A stretch of 12,320 nucleotides of DNA from Coriobacteriaceae bacterium. GTDB lineage: Bacteria > Actinomycetota > Coriobacteriia > Coriobacteriales > UMGS124. Below the pieces are notes generated by a model, which made no database searches, had not been told where the DNA came from, and saw nothing but the letters and a program-made list of their open reading frames with translations. The stretch covers positions 1 through 12,320 of the forward strand of contig JAHZHK010000083.1 in the NCBI GenBank assembly GCA_019420325.1, written 5' to 3'. Below, piece by piece: positions 1 through 5,750 of the stretch (positions within the stretch are counted from its first letter, which is position 1; each line of letters begins with the position of its first letter). The translations under genes were made by a program, and so were the position numbers.

Positions 1-184
1 CGGCTACGACGGCGAGATCAAGATCGTCGAGGACGACGGCAAGCTGGTGTGGGAGTGCCCCAAGTGCGGCAACCGTGACCAGGCAAAGCTGAACGTCGCC
101 CGTCGTACCTGCGGTTATATCGGTACCCAGTTCTGGAACCAGGGTCGCACGGAGGAGATCAAGGACAGGGTGCTTCACCTGTAA
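1..184 (+). CDS. nrdD: Anaerobic ribonucleoside-triphosphate reductase, C-terminal end (partial)
   Basis: Reads in frame from base 2 to the TAA at 182-184; the gene begins outside the window. The visible 60 residues are the C-terminus of class III ribonucleotide reductase, which reduces ribonucleoside triphosphates to deoxyribonucleotides in the cytoplasm without oxygen. Seen: the zinc-ribbon half CPKCGN, then RRTCGYIG, which matches the family's glycyl-radical loop (RVCGYLG in E. coli). The Gly after the Cys is the expected radical site. The ending (EEIKDRVLHL) also matches the family C-terminus. The first cysteine pair of the zinc site would lie upstream of the window. The next gene is nrdG, the enzyme that installs the radical, which supports the assignment. 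An unusually long 289-bp gap separates the two. Confidence 0.95.
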   Translation, partial: GYDGEIKIVEDDGKLVWECPKCGNRDQAKLNVARRTCGYIGTQFWNQGRTEEIKDRVLHL

Positions 185-195
185 GTGCTCCCGTG

Positions 196-281
196 GGCCT
201 CAGGGCTTTATCCCGTGCTCAAACAGTCCTCGCGGCGCAAAGCGCCGCTGCGGAACTGCGCCGGGACAAAGTCCTGAGGCC
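196..281 (+). repeat. Fold-back element, copy A (imperfect long hairpin)
   Basis: An ~86-nt self-complementary unit starting 12 nt after the nrdD stop. Outer stem 197-215 pairs with 262-280 (17 Watson-Crick pairs, one G-T, one mismatch; 196/281 can add one). The interior core is TGCTCAAACAGTCCTCG (216-232). A mini-hairpin follows, 232-238 with 242-248 around an AAA loop, then CTGCGGAACTGCGC (248-261). CAGTCC (224-229) can also pair with GGAACTG (252-258) with one bulged base, so the unit folds as one nearly continuous rod. The interior core recurs, inverted, in copy B, but the outer stems differ in sequence. Function unknown: it could be a small non-autonomous mobile element, a REP-like repeat, or an mRNA structure tuning nrdG expression. 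Confidence 0.75.
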
Positions 282-311
282 TTGCGCGTCTTTTGGCGAC
301 AGCGCATAAGG
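280..311 (+). other. Small hairpin between the two fold-back elements
   Basis: CCTT (280-283), GCGC (284-287) and GTC (288-290) pair with GAC (298-300), GCGC (302-305) and AAGG (308-311), with an unpaired A301, a two-base AT bulge and a loop at 291-297. No T-run follows, so it is not a convincing terminator. It abuts copy A directly, so the three hairpins in this gap stack almost end to end. I see no open reading frame of credible length in 185-473. Confidence 0.4.
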
Positions 312-373
312 GGCAAAAAGATCTAAGACCCCCAAGCAACCTGCTGGATGAGTTTCCGTAGTTAGCGAGCACA

Positions 374-456
374 GGCTCGGGATAAGGTTCTGGCGCAGTT
401 CCGCAGCCGCCGTTAGGCGGCGAGGACTGTCTGAGCACAGAACCTTATCCCGAGCC
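374..456 (-). repeat. Fold-back element, copy B (inverted relative to copy A)
   Basis: An 83-nt unit ending 17 nt before the nrdG start codon. The outer stem 374-391 pairs perfectly with 439-456 (18 of 18). Read on the minus strand, the interior is GTGCTCAGACAGTCCTCG, a mini-hairpin (GCCGCC 406-411 with GGCGGC 416-421, GTTA loop), then CTGCGGAACTGCGCC. This matches copy A at all but one base outside the mini-hairpin. The mini-hairpin and outer stem have different sequences from copy A but remain self-complementary. Because of the inverted arrangement, copies A and B could also pair with each other to make a very long stem across the gap. It lies just upstream of the nrdG ribosome binding site (AAAGGA, 461-466). 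Confidence 0.75.
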
Positions 457-473
457 CTCGAAAGGACGACTGT

Positions 474-1064
474 ATGAACTACGCCAACATCAAGTATTGC
501 GACATCGCCAATGGCCCCGGTGTGCGTACGACGCTCTTTGTCTCGGGGTGCCGGGTGCATTGCCCAGGGTGCTTCAACGAGGTGGCGTGGGACTTTTGTT
601 CGGGCGAGGTGTTTGACGACGCGGTGGCGCAGCACATCTGGGACAGCCTGGAGGCGCCATGGGTGGAAGGCATCACGGTGCTGGGAGGGGAGCCCTTTGA
701 GCCTGAGAACCAGGCGGCGCTGCGGCCGTTCCTCGAGGAGACGCGTCGTCGTTTCCCCGCCAAGAGCATCTGGTGCTTCACGGGATACCTACTTGACCGC
801 GACATCCTGCCTGTGGGTGGTCGCAAACGCACGCCTGATACCGATGGCCTGCTCGCATGCCTTGACGTGCTGGTAGACGGGCCTTTCCTGCAGGCCGAGT
901 ACGACATCTCCCTGCGCTTCCGCGGCTCTGCCAACCAGCGCATCATCGACGTGCCTGCTACCCTCGCTGCCTATCAAGCAGCTTTCTCCCACAACGAAGA
1001 CCTCGCCGCCTTCTCGCCTGTCATCTGGCACGACCAGAAGCTCTACGAGACCCGCGGACTGTAG
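474..1064 (+). CDS. nrdG: Anaerobic ribonucleotide reductase activating protein (radical SAM)
   Basis: A 196-residue cytoplasmic radical-SAM enzyme. It uses a [4Fe-4S] cluster and S-adenosylmethionine to generate the glycyl radical on NrdD. Seen: CX3CX2C as CRVHCPGC (C26, C30, C33), preceded by the usual N-terminal NGPGVRTTLFVSGC; GGEP at 71-74, the SAM-binding element; and VDGPF with RGSANQRIID near the C-terminus, as expected for NrdG. E. coli NrdG is about 154 residues, so this one is longer, mainly in the C-terminal half. The ATG at 474 is supported by AAAGGA at 461-466, 7 nt upstream. It follows nrdD on the same strand, but the gap is long and full of hairpins, so expression may be tuned separately from nrdD. 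Confidence 0.95.
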   Translation: MNYANIKYCDIANGPGVRTTLFVSGCRVHCPGCFNEVAWDFCSGEVFDDAVAQHIWDSLEAPWVEGITVLGGEPFEPENQAALRPFLEETRRRFPAKSIWCFTGYLLDRDILPVGGRKRTPDTDGLLACLDVLVDGPFLQAEYDISLRFRGSANQRIIDVPATLAAYQAAFSHNEDLAAFSPVIWHDQKLYETRGL

Positions 1065-1089
1065 TCACGCAACACGTCACGTCAGGCAA

Positions 1090-1128
1090 TTAACTCGGTT
1101 CCTCCCGACTCGGGTAAAACCGAGTTAA
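1090..1128. other. Nested inverted repeat downstream of nrdG
   Basis: TTAACTCGGTT (1090-1100) and AACCGAGTTAA (1118-1128) form a perfect 11-bp inverted repeat. Its 17-nt loop holds a second palindrome, CCCGA-C-TCGGG (1104-1114). ACTCGG occurs again at 1129-1134. No T-run follows on the plus strand and only TTAATT on the minus strand, so it is a weak terminator at best. A protein binding site or a first transcript-end hairpin ahead of the stronger terminator are both possible. Confidence 0.45.
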
Positions 1129-1148
1129 AACTCGGATATGTCGTTTGA

Positions 1149-1182
1149 GCAGGATGCCCTCCTCGGAGGGCATCCTGCTTTT
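1149..1182 (+). terminator. Rho-independent terminator after nrdG
   Basis: A perfect 14-bp stem: GCAGGATGCCCTCC (1149-1162), TC, GGAGGGCATCCTGC (1165-1178). TTTTCT follows at 1179-1184. It sits 85 bp after the nrdG stop and 16 bp before the end of the converging MATE gene. The T-run is on the plus strand, so it mainly ends nrdG transcription. It may act weakly in the other direction, where no T-run follows. Confidence 0.85.
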
Positions 1183-1197
1183 CTATGCGGCGTGCAG

Positions 1198-2619
1198 CTA
1201 CGAGACGGCCACTTCTGCCTGGACTCCCTGTGTCAGGCGTTCTTCGACTCGGGTGAGCCTGCGGCGCCAGCCACCGCGCAGGTAGTAGATCAGGCTCACA
1301 AGGCCCGTTGTGGTCCAAGACACGGGGTAGGCCATGGCCACGCCGAGGGCGCCGGGCATGAAGGTGCTGGCCCCGAAGATCCACGCCACGCGCAGCAGGC
1401 ACACGCCCACGACAATGATGAGCATGGGTTTGAGCGTCTCGCCCGTGCCGCGCACCGCGCTTGTAAGCACTTGGGCGAAGATGAAGGGGAAGTATCCCGG
1501 CACAAGCATGTACAAAAACGTGAGCGTGTCGGGCAGAAGGCTCGCGTCCGAGGTGAAGATGCCTGAAATTTGGGGTGCGAACATCAGGATGAGTGCTGCA
1601 AGCGGCAGGGTGAAGGCGAAGCACATTCCCAGCGTTACCCACACGCTGCGCTTGGCGCGCGCTATGTCGCCGGCGCCATAGCACTGCCCCATGAAGGTCG
1701 TGGCCCCCAGGGAGAAGGCGTCCAGGACGAGCCACAACGCCATGTTGCACTTGCCGCACACGGCAAACGCCGACACGATGTGGGTCCCGCACGCGTTCAC
1801 GCCTGTCTGGATGACCATGTTGCTGATGGAGAACATGCTCATCTGGATGCCCGTGGGCAGGCCGATGCCCACGACCTTGCCGAGCATTCTGCGCGAGAAG
1901 CCGATGCGGCGCAGCTCAACGTGGTAGGCCTCTTGCGAACGGACGAGCGTTACCATGACGAGTATGCCGCTGACGGCGATGGCAATCACCGTTGCGCTTG
2001 CAGACCCAGCCACGCCCCATCCGAGCACGATGACGAAGAGCACCTCGAGGGTGATGTTGACGAGCGAGCAGGCGATGAGGAAGTAGAAGGGCCGCTTCGA
2101 GTCACCCACGGAGCGCAGGATGGACGCGCCCATGTTGTACATCATCATGAACGTCATACCGATGAGCTGGATGCGGACAAAGGTGAGCGCGTATTCCATG
2201 TTTTCCGGCGGCGTTTGCATGAGTCGCAAGAGCGGCTCAGCCAGAGGCAGCCCTACGACCGTGATGAGCAGGCCCACTGCCAGGGCGAACGCGAGGGCGG
2301 TGTGCACGGCCTCGTTCACGCGCTTCTTGTCGCCGGCTCCCCAGTATTGGCTGATGATGATGGTCGCGCCTGTTGACAGACCAACGAAGAAGTCGATGAA
2401 CAGGCTGAGCAGGGGCTGGGTCGAGTCGACCGCACCCAGGGCGGCCGAGCCCACGGCATGTCCCACCACGGCGGCGTCCACGTAGTAATAGAGCTGCTGG
2501 AACAGGTTACCGCCCATGATGGGCAAAACGAAGAGCAGGACTTTCTTCCATACCGGACCGTGCAGGATGTCGAGGGCTTCCTTCTCGCCGCCCCTCTTGG
2601 GCCACGTCTTCTTCGCCAT
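1198..2619 (-). CDS. MATE family efflux transporter
   Basis: A 473-residue integral membrane protein of the multidrug and toxin extrusion family. These proteins export cationic or amphipathic compounds using a Na+ or H+ gradient. Seen: the N-terminal family pattern LFVLPIMGGNLFQQLYYYVDAAVVGHAVGSA (about residues 29-59) with D48 in the first helix; an internally related second half beginning near FSRRMLGKVVGIGLPTGIQM; and about 12 hydrophobic segments. Length is normal for the family. The ATG follows the stop of the upstream reductase gene by only 3 nt, and the end of that gene (GTGGGA) would serve as its ribosome binding site, so the two are probably translationally coupled. The substrate cannot be deduced. 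The pairing with a ferredoxin-fused reductase suggests, but does not show, a detoxification operon. Confidence 0.93.
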   Translation of the reverse strand: MAKKTWPKRGGEKEALDILHGPVWKKVLLFVLPIMGGNLFQQLYYYVDAAVVGHAVGSAALGAVDSTQPLLSLFIDFFVGLSTGATIIISQYWGAGDKKRVNEAVHTALAFALAVGLLITVVGLPLAEPLLRLMQTPPENMEYALTFVRIQLIGMTFMMMYNMGASILRSVGDSKRPFYFLIACSLVNITLEVLFVIVLGWGVAGSASATVIAIAVSGILVMVTLVRSQEAYHVELRRIGFSRRMLGKVVGIGLPTGIQMSMFSISNMVIQTGVNACGTHIVSAFAVCGKCNMALWLVLDAFSLGATTFMGQCYGAGDIARAKRSVWVTLGMCFAFTLPLAALILMFAPQISGIFTSDASLLPDTLTFLYMLVPGYFPFIFAQVLTSAVRGTGETLKPMLIIVVGVCLLRVAWIFGASTFMPGALGVAMAYPVSWTTTGLVSLIYYLRGGWRRRLTRVEERLTQGVQAEVAVS

Positions 2620-2622
2620 GAC

Positions 2623-3654
2623 TTATCCCACGCTTACCTCTCCGGCCAGGACGCGCAGGTAGTCGGCGCGGTTTGCCTTGAGGAGCCGGGGGATGGGGAG
2701 CTCGTAGGGGCAGCGCGTCATGCACAGGCCACATTCCACGCAGGAGTCGACCCTGGCCATCTCGGCCTGCCAGTGCTCGGAGAGCCATGCCTGGGAGGGC
2801 GCGCGGCGCAGCATCAGGCTCATGCGGGCGCACTGGTTGATGGCGATGTGCATGGGGCACGGCATGCAGTAGCCGCAGCCGCGGCAGAAGTTGCCCGTGA
2901 GCTCGGCGCGCTCCCGTTCGATGAAGGTGAGCGTCTCTTCGTCGAGGGCGGGCGTGTCCTGGCCCATGTAGGAGAGCCACTCGTCGAGTTCGGATTCCTT
3001 TTGCACGCCCCAGATGGGCACGACGTTGTCGAACTTGGTCATGTAGGCCATGCAGGCGCGGGAGTTGTGCAGCAGGCCTCCTGCCAGGCCTTTCATGGCG
3101 ATGAAGCCCATGTTCGCCTCGGTGCAGGCCTCAACGAGCGCCTCTTCGCGAGGAGTCGCCAGGTAGGAGAGGGGGAACTGCAGCGTCTCGTACAGGCCGC
3201 TCGCCACGGCGTCCTCGGCCACGCCGATCTTGTGCGCGGTGATGGCGATGTGGCCGACCTTGCCCTGGCGCTTGAACTCCTGCATCGCCTCGTACATGCC
3301 TGTGCCGTCGCCGGGGCGGTATACTCGGTCGGCGCAATGGAACTGGTAGATGTCCACGTGGTCGGTCTTGAGCAGGCGCAGCGAGGTCTCGAGGTCGGAG
3401 GCGAGGGACTCGGGGTCCTTTGCGCCCGACTTGGTGGCGATGGTCACACGGTCGCGCATGCCTTCGAAGGCGATGCCCACCTTCTCCTCGGAGTCGGAGT
3501 AGGCGCGCGCGGTGTCGAAAAAGGTCATGCCGCCCTCGTAGGCGCGATGCAACAGCCTGACGGCCTCGTCGGTTGAGATGCGCTGGATGGGAAGGGCGCC
3601 GAAGGCGTTCTGCGGCGTCGTGATGCCGGTTGAGCCAAGCGTGATGGTCTTCAT
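2623..3654 (-). CDS. Aldo/keto reductase with C-terminal 2[4Fe-4S] ferredoxin domain
   Basis: A 343-residue predicted cytoplasmic oxidoreductase. Residues 1 to about 235 are an aldo/keto reductase barrel with the catalytic tetrad visible: D47 (FFDTAR), Y52, K75 (ATKSG) and H106 (QFHCAD). Residues 250-330 add two iron-sulfur motifs: CRGCGYCMPCP (C257, C260, C263, C266) and CVECGLCMTRCP (C305, C308, C311, C315). This fusion is a known subfamily in anaerobes, thought to link carbonyl reduction to ferredoxin-type electron carriers. Substrates are mostly unknown. I chose the ATG at 3654 because the barrel begins MKTITLGSTG there and AGAGGA lies about 8 nt upstream. The frame stays open to 3822, but that stretch overlaps the diverging gene and does not resemble the family. 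It is the first gene of a pair with the MATE gene. Confidence 0.93.
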   Translation of the reverse strand: MKTITLGSTGITTPQNAFGALPIQRISTDEAVRLLHRAYEGGMTFFDTARAYSDSEEKVGIAFEGMRDRVTIATKSGAKDPESLASDLETSLRLLKTDHVDIYQFHCADRVYRPGDGTGMYEAMQEFKRQGKVGHIAITAHKIGVAEDAVASGLYETLQFPLSYLATPREEALVEACTEANMGFIAMKGLAGGLLHNSRACMAYMTKFDNVVPIWGVQKESELDEWLSYMGQDTPALDEETLTFIERERAELTGNFCRGCGYCMPCPMHIAINQCARMSLMLRRAPSQAWLSEHWQAEMARVDSCVECGLCMTRCPYELPIPRLLKANRADYLRVLAGEVSVG

Positions 3655-3715
3655 GGTGGGTTCCTCTCCCCAGCCCCAATACATATACATAAAAGGGTAC
3701 CATCTGGGGGCTTGA
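3655..3715. promoter_or_regulatory. Divergent intergenic region between reductase and EetB-like genes
   Basis: Only 61 bp separate the two divergent start codons (91 bp if the plus-strand gene starts at TTG 3746). It contains a locally AT-rich patch, AATACATATACATAAAA (3678-3694), that stands out from the GC-rich surroundings. It offers -10-like hexamers on both strands, for example TATGTA on the minus strand. I could not identify a convincing -35 box for either direction. CCCCA and TGGGG flank the AT-rich patch as a short inverted repeat. Confidence 0.4.
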
Positions 3716-4642
3716 ATGTACGCGGGCAAACGGGAGGTGTGGCACTTGGCAAGGGGAACGGCGCGGCGCATGTCGGCGTTTGAGGTCGCAACATATGGCT
3801 TGCTTGCCGCCGTGGCGCTCATCTTCGGCTACGTCGAGGCACTCTTTCCGCTGCCATTGCCTGTGCCGGGCATCAAACTCGGCCTGGGCAACATCGTAGT
3901 GCTCTTTGCGCTGGCGGGCTTTGGTTGGCGGGCAGGTCTTGCCATCGCCCTCGTGAAGGTCGTGGTGTCGGCGCTGCTCTTCGGTAACCCCATGGTTCTT
4001 ATGTACAGTGCGGGTGGTGCGGCGTTGAGCTTTGCGGCCATGTGGGTGGCGCTGCATTGGAGCCGCCTGAGCATCGTGGGCGTGTCCATGGTGGGCGGCG
4101 TCTTCCACATGGTGGGCCAGCTTGCGGTGGTCGCCTTTACGTTCTCGCCGTATGTCGCCCTGGTCTACCTGCCTGTTTTGATGATTTCTGGCCTTGTGAC
4201 GGGTTTGCTCACGGGCTATGTGTGTCGCCTGGTGATACGCACCACGGCCAAGTCGAATCTCTTCAAGAGCCGTGCGCGCGAGCTTGCGCGGCGACAGGGC
4301 GCAGCGAAGGCACCCCGTGCCTGTGAGGCAATGTCCGCCACGGAGAGTACCGCCAAATCAGCCTCTGTTTGTGAGACGGCGCTAGTCACAAAGGGCGCTG
4401 TCAGACCGCCCTCCGTCTGTGGAGCGGCGCTTGGCACAGAGAGCACCGCCAAGCCGGCCCCTGTTTGTGAGACGGCGCTAGCCACAGAGAGCACCGCCGA
4501 GCCGGCCGCTGTCTGCGGGGCGGCGTCTGATGCGTGCGAGGTGGCGCCTGCCGCAAAGTGTGCAGACGTCTCTGCGCCGTGCGCGGCACCTGAAACCGAC
4601 GAGTCGAACGACCAGTTTGAAACGAGTGAATCCCATGTTTAA
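3716..4642 (+). CDS. Gx transporter family (EetB-like) membrane protein with repetitive Cys tail
   Basis: A 308-residue protein. Residues 20 to about 175 form five or six membrane helices of the Gx transporter / heptaprenyl-diphosphate-synthase-component-I-like family, with the conserved stretch LPVPGIKLGLGNIVVLFAL (48-66). In Gram-positive extracellular electron transfer loci this family is called EetB. The basic segment after the last helix (RLVIRTTAKSNLFKSRARELARR) predicts a cytoplasmic C-terminus. Residues 202-280 are a tandem 16-residue repeat with one Cys per unit, not typical of the family. The start is unresolved. ATG 3716 has only GGGGG five bases upstream. TTG 3746 has GGAGG at 3733-3737 with ideal 8-nt spacing and gives a shorter N-terminus. 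The last 8 bases overlap the next gene, so the three genes 3716-6554 look like one operon. Confidence 0.85.
   Translation: MYAGKREVWHLARGTARRMSAFEVATYGLLAAVALIFGYVEALFPLPLPVPGIKLGLGNIVVLFALAGFGWRAGLAIALVKVVVSALLFGNPMVLMYSAGGAALSFAAMWVALHWSRLSIVGVSMVGGVFHMVGQLAVVAFTFSPYVALVYLPVLMISGLVTGLLTGYVCRLVIRTTAKSNLFKSRARELARRQGAAKAPRACEAMSATESTAKSASVCETALVTKGAVRPPSVCGAALGTESTAKPAPVCETALATESTAEPAAVCGAASDACEVAPAAKCADVSAPCAAPETDESNDQFETSESHV
4319..4555 (+). repeat. 48-bp tandem repeats within the EetB-like gene
   Basis: Five in-frame units start at 4319, 4367, 4415, 4463 and 4511; the last is 45 bp. Each encodes a version of VCETALATESTAKPAP, with cysteines at residues 203, 219, 235, 251 and 267, exactly 16 apart. 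Three more cysteines follow at 274, 282 and 289. Units 2 and 4 both begin GTTTGTGAGACGGCGCTA and units 3 and 5 both begin GTCTG, which hints at a 96-bp higher-order duplication. The reading frame is intact throughout. Confidence 0.85.
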
Positions 4643-5744
4643 CGCAAAAAAGACCTCTCAAGCTTCGCTGGGCCCGCGCATCGACCGACGTGCCTTCTGC
4701 GGCATGGCGCTCATGGGCGGGCTTGGCCTCATCGGCCTGGCCGGTGGCCGTCTGGCCGACGCCGCAGAAAGTTCCGACAAGCAGAGCGGCGCCGCCACCG
4801 CTGAAGCGCAGGCCGAGCCTGTCAAGGCTTCGACGTTTGCCTTCAACACGCTTGTGAACATTACGGCATATGGTGTGGATGCCGACGTGGTCGCTTCGTG
4901 CATCAAAGACTGTGCGATGTACGAGGACCTTTTCTCTGCCCGCAAAGAGGGTGCCGAGATCGTGCGCATCAACGAGGCGGGCGGCGAGCCTGTGGAGGTA
5001 AGCGCCGACACGGCAGACCTCATCGCCGCCGGTCTTGAGTACGGCCGCCAGACCGATGGAGCCTTCGACATCACCATTGGCTCGGTGAGCCTGCTGTGGG
5101 ACTTCATCAACGCCGTGAAGCCCACCGACGAGGAAATCGCCGAAGGCCTCAAGCATATCGACTACACCCAGGTTGTGCTCGATGGCACGACGGTCACCAT
5201 GGGCGACCCCGAGGCGCGCCTCGATTTGGGCGGCATCGCCAAGGGCTGGATCGCCGCGCACCTGGTAGACAAGCTTGAGCAGGCGGGATGCACGTCGGGT
5301 CTGGTGGACCTGGGCACCTCGAGCGTCTATGCCATCGGTTCCAAGCCCGACGGAAGCCCCTGGCGCGTGGGCCTGCGCGACCCCAAGGACTCGATGAGCT
5401 CGCTTGCCGGCGTGGTGGAGATTTGCGACGAGGCCATCACCTCGAGCGGCCTGTACGACCAGGAGTTCGAGCTCGACGGGCAGAAGTACTGGCATATCCT
5501 CGATCCGAAGACCGGCTATCCGGCTCAGACGGACATGCTCGGTGTCACGCTCATCGGTACCGATCCCATGCAGGGCGATGCCCTGTCCACCACCCTGTCG
5601 GTCATGGGCATCGAGGAGGGCTCGGCCTGGATCGAGAAGAACCATCCCGAGGTTGCCGCCATGTTCGTGGACCAGTCCGATGAGGCGACGTTCGCCAATG
5701 GGTTTGAATCGCACGGCTACATGGCCGTTAAAAATACGAAGTAG
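4635..5744 (+). CDS. apbE: FAD:protein FMN transferase (ApbE family), exported
   Basis: A 369-residue flavin transferase that covalently attaches FMN, taken from FAD, to Thr/Ser of extracytosolic redox proteins. In electron-transfer loci the orthologue is called FmnB. Seen: an N-terminal twin-arginine-like signal, RIDRRAFCGM followed by a glycine-rich hydrophobic stretch (residues 15-38); LDLGGIAKG (196-204) in the FAD-binding region; HILDPKTGYPA (287-297); and GDALSTTLSVMG (314-325), which carries the metal-binding Asp/Thr area. No lipobox Cys follows the signal, so it is either secreted or kept as an N-terminal anchor. The ATG at 4635 overlaps the end of the EetB-like gene by 8 bp, implying coupled translation. 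The frame is open from 4530, but that part lies inside the upstream gene's repeat tail. No flavinylation target is visible in this window. Confidence 0.93.
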   Translation: MFNAKKTSQASLGPRIDRRAFCGMALMGGLGLIGLAGGRLADAAESSDKQSGAATAEAQAEPVKASTFAFNTLVNITAYGVDADVVASCIKDCAMYEDLFSARKEGAEIVRINEAGGEPVEVSADTADLIAAGLEYGRQTDGAFDITIGSVSLLWDFINAVKPTDEEIAEGLKHIDYTQVVLDGTTVTMGDPEARLDLGGIAKGWIAAHLVDKLEQAGCTSGLVDLGTSSVYAIGSKPDGSPWRVGLRDPKDSMSSLAGVVEICDEAITSSGLYDQEFELDGQKYWHILDPKTGYPAQTDMLGVTLIGTDPMQGDALSTTLSVMGIEEGSAWIEKNHPEVAAMFVDQSDEATFANGFESHGYMAVKNTK

Positions 5745-5750
5745 GACGCG

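Noticed and set aside
196..456. Integron attC sites as an explanation of the fold-back units
   Set aside because: The structural resemblance is superficial: no GTTRRRY/RYYYAAC core sites were found at the stem ends and no integrase or cassette array is present.
219..635. Minus-strand open frame spanning the fold-back elements and the nrdG start
   Set aside because: It runs through two inverted repeats into the conserved part of nrdG, with no domain and no plausible ribosome binding site; incidental.
2458..3576. Plus-strand open frame (372 codons) opposite the aldo/keto reductase
   Set aside because: Antisense shadow of a gene with an intact catalytic tetrad and iron-sulfur motifs; no family resemblance.
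3655..3822. N-terminal extension of the aldo/keto reductase up to 3822
   Set aside because: The family fold begins at MKTITLGSTG (3654), which has a good ribosome binding site, and the extension would overlap the divergent gene's coding region.
4319..4555. CRISPR array
   Set aside because: The 48-bp units are contiguous, in frame and without spacers; they are coding tandem repeats.
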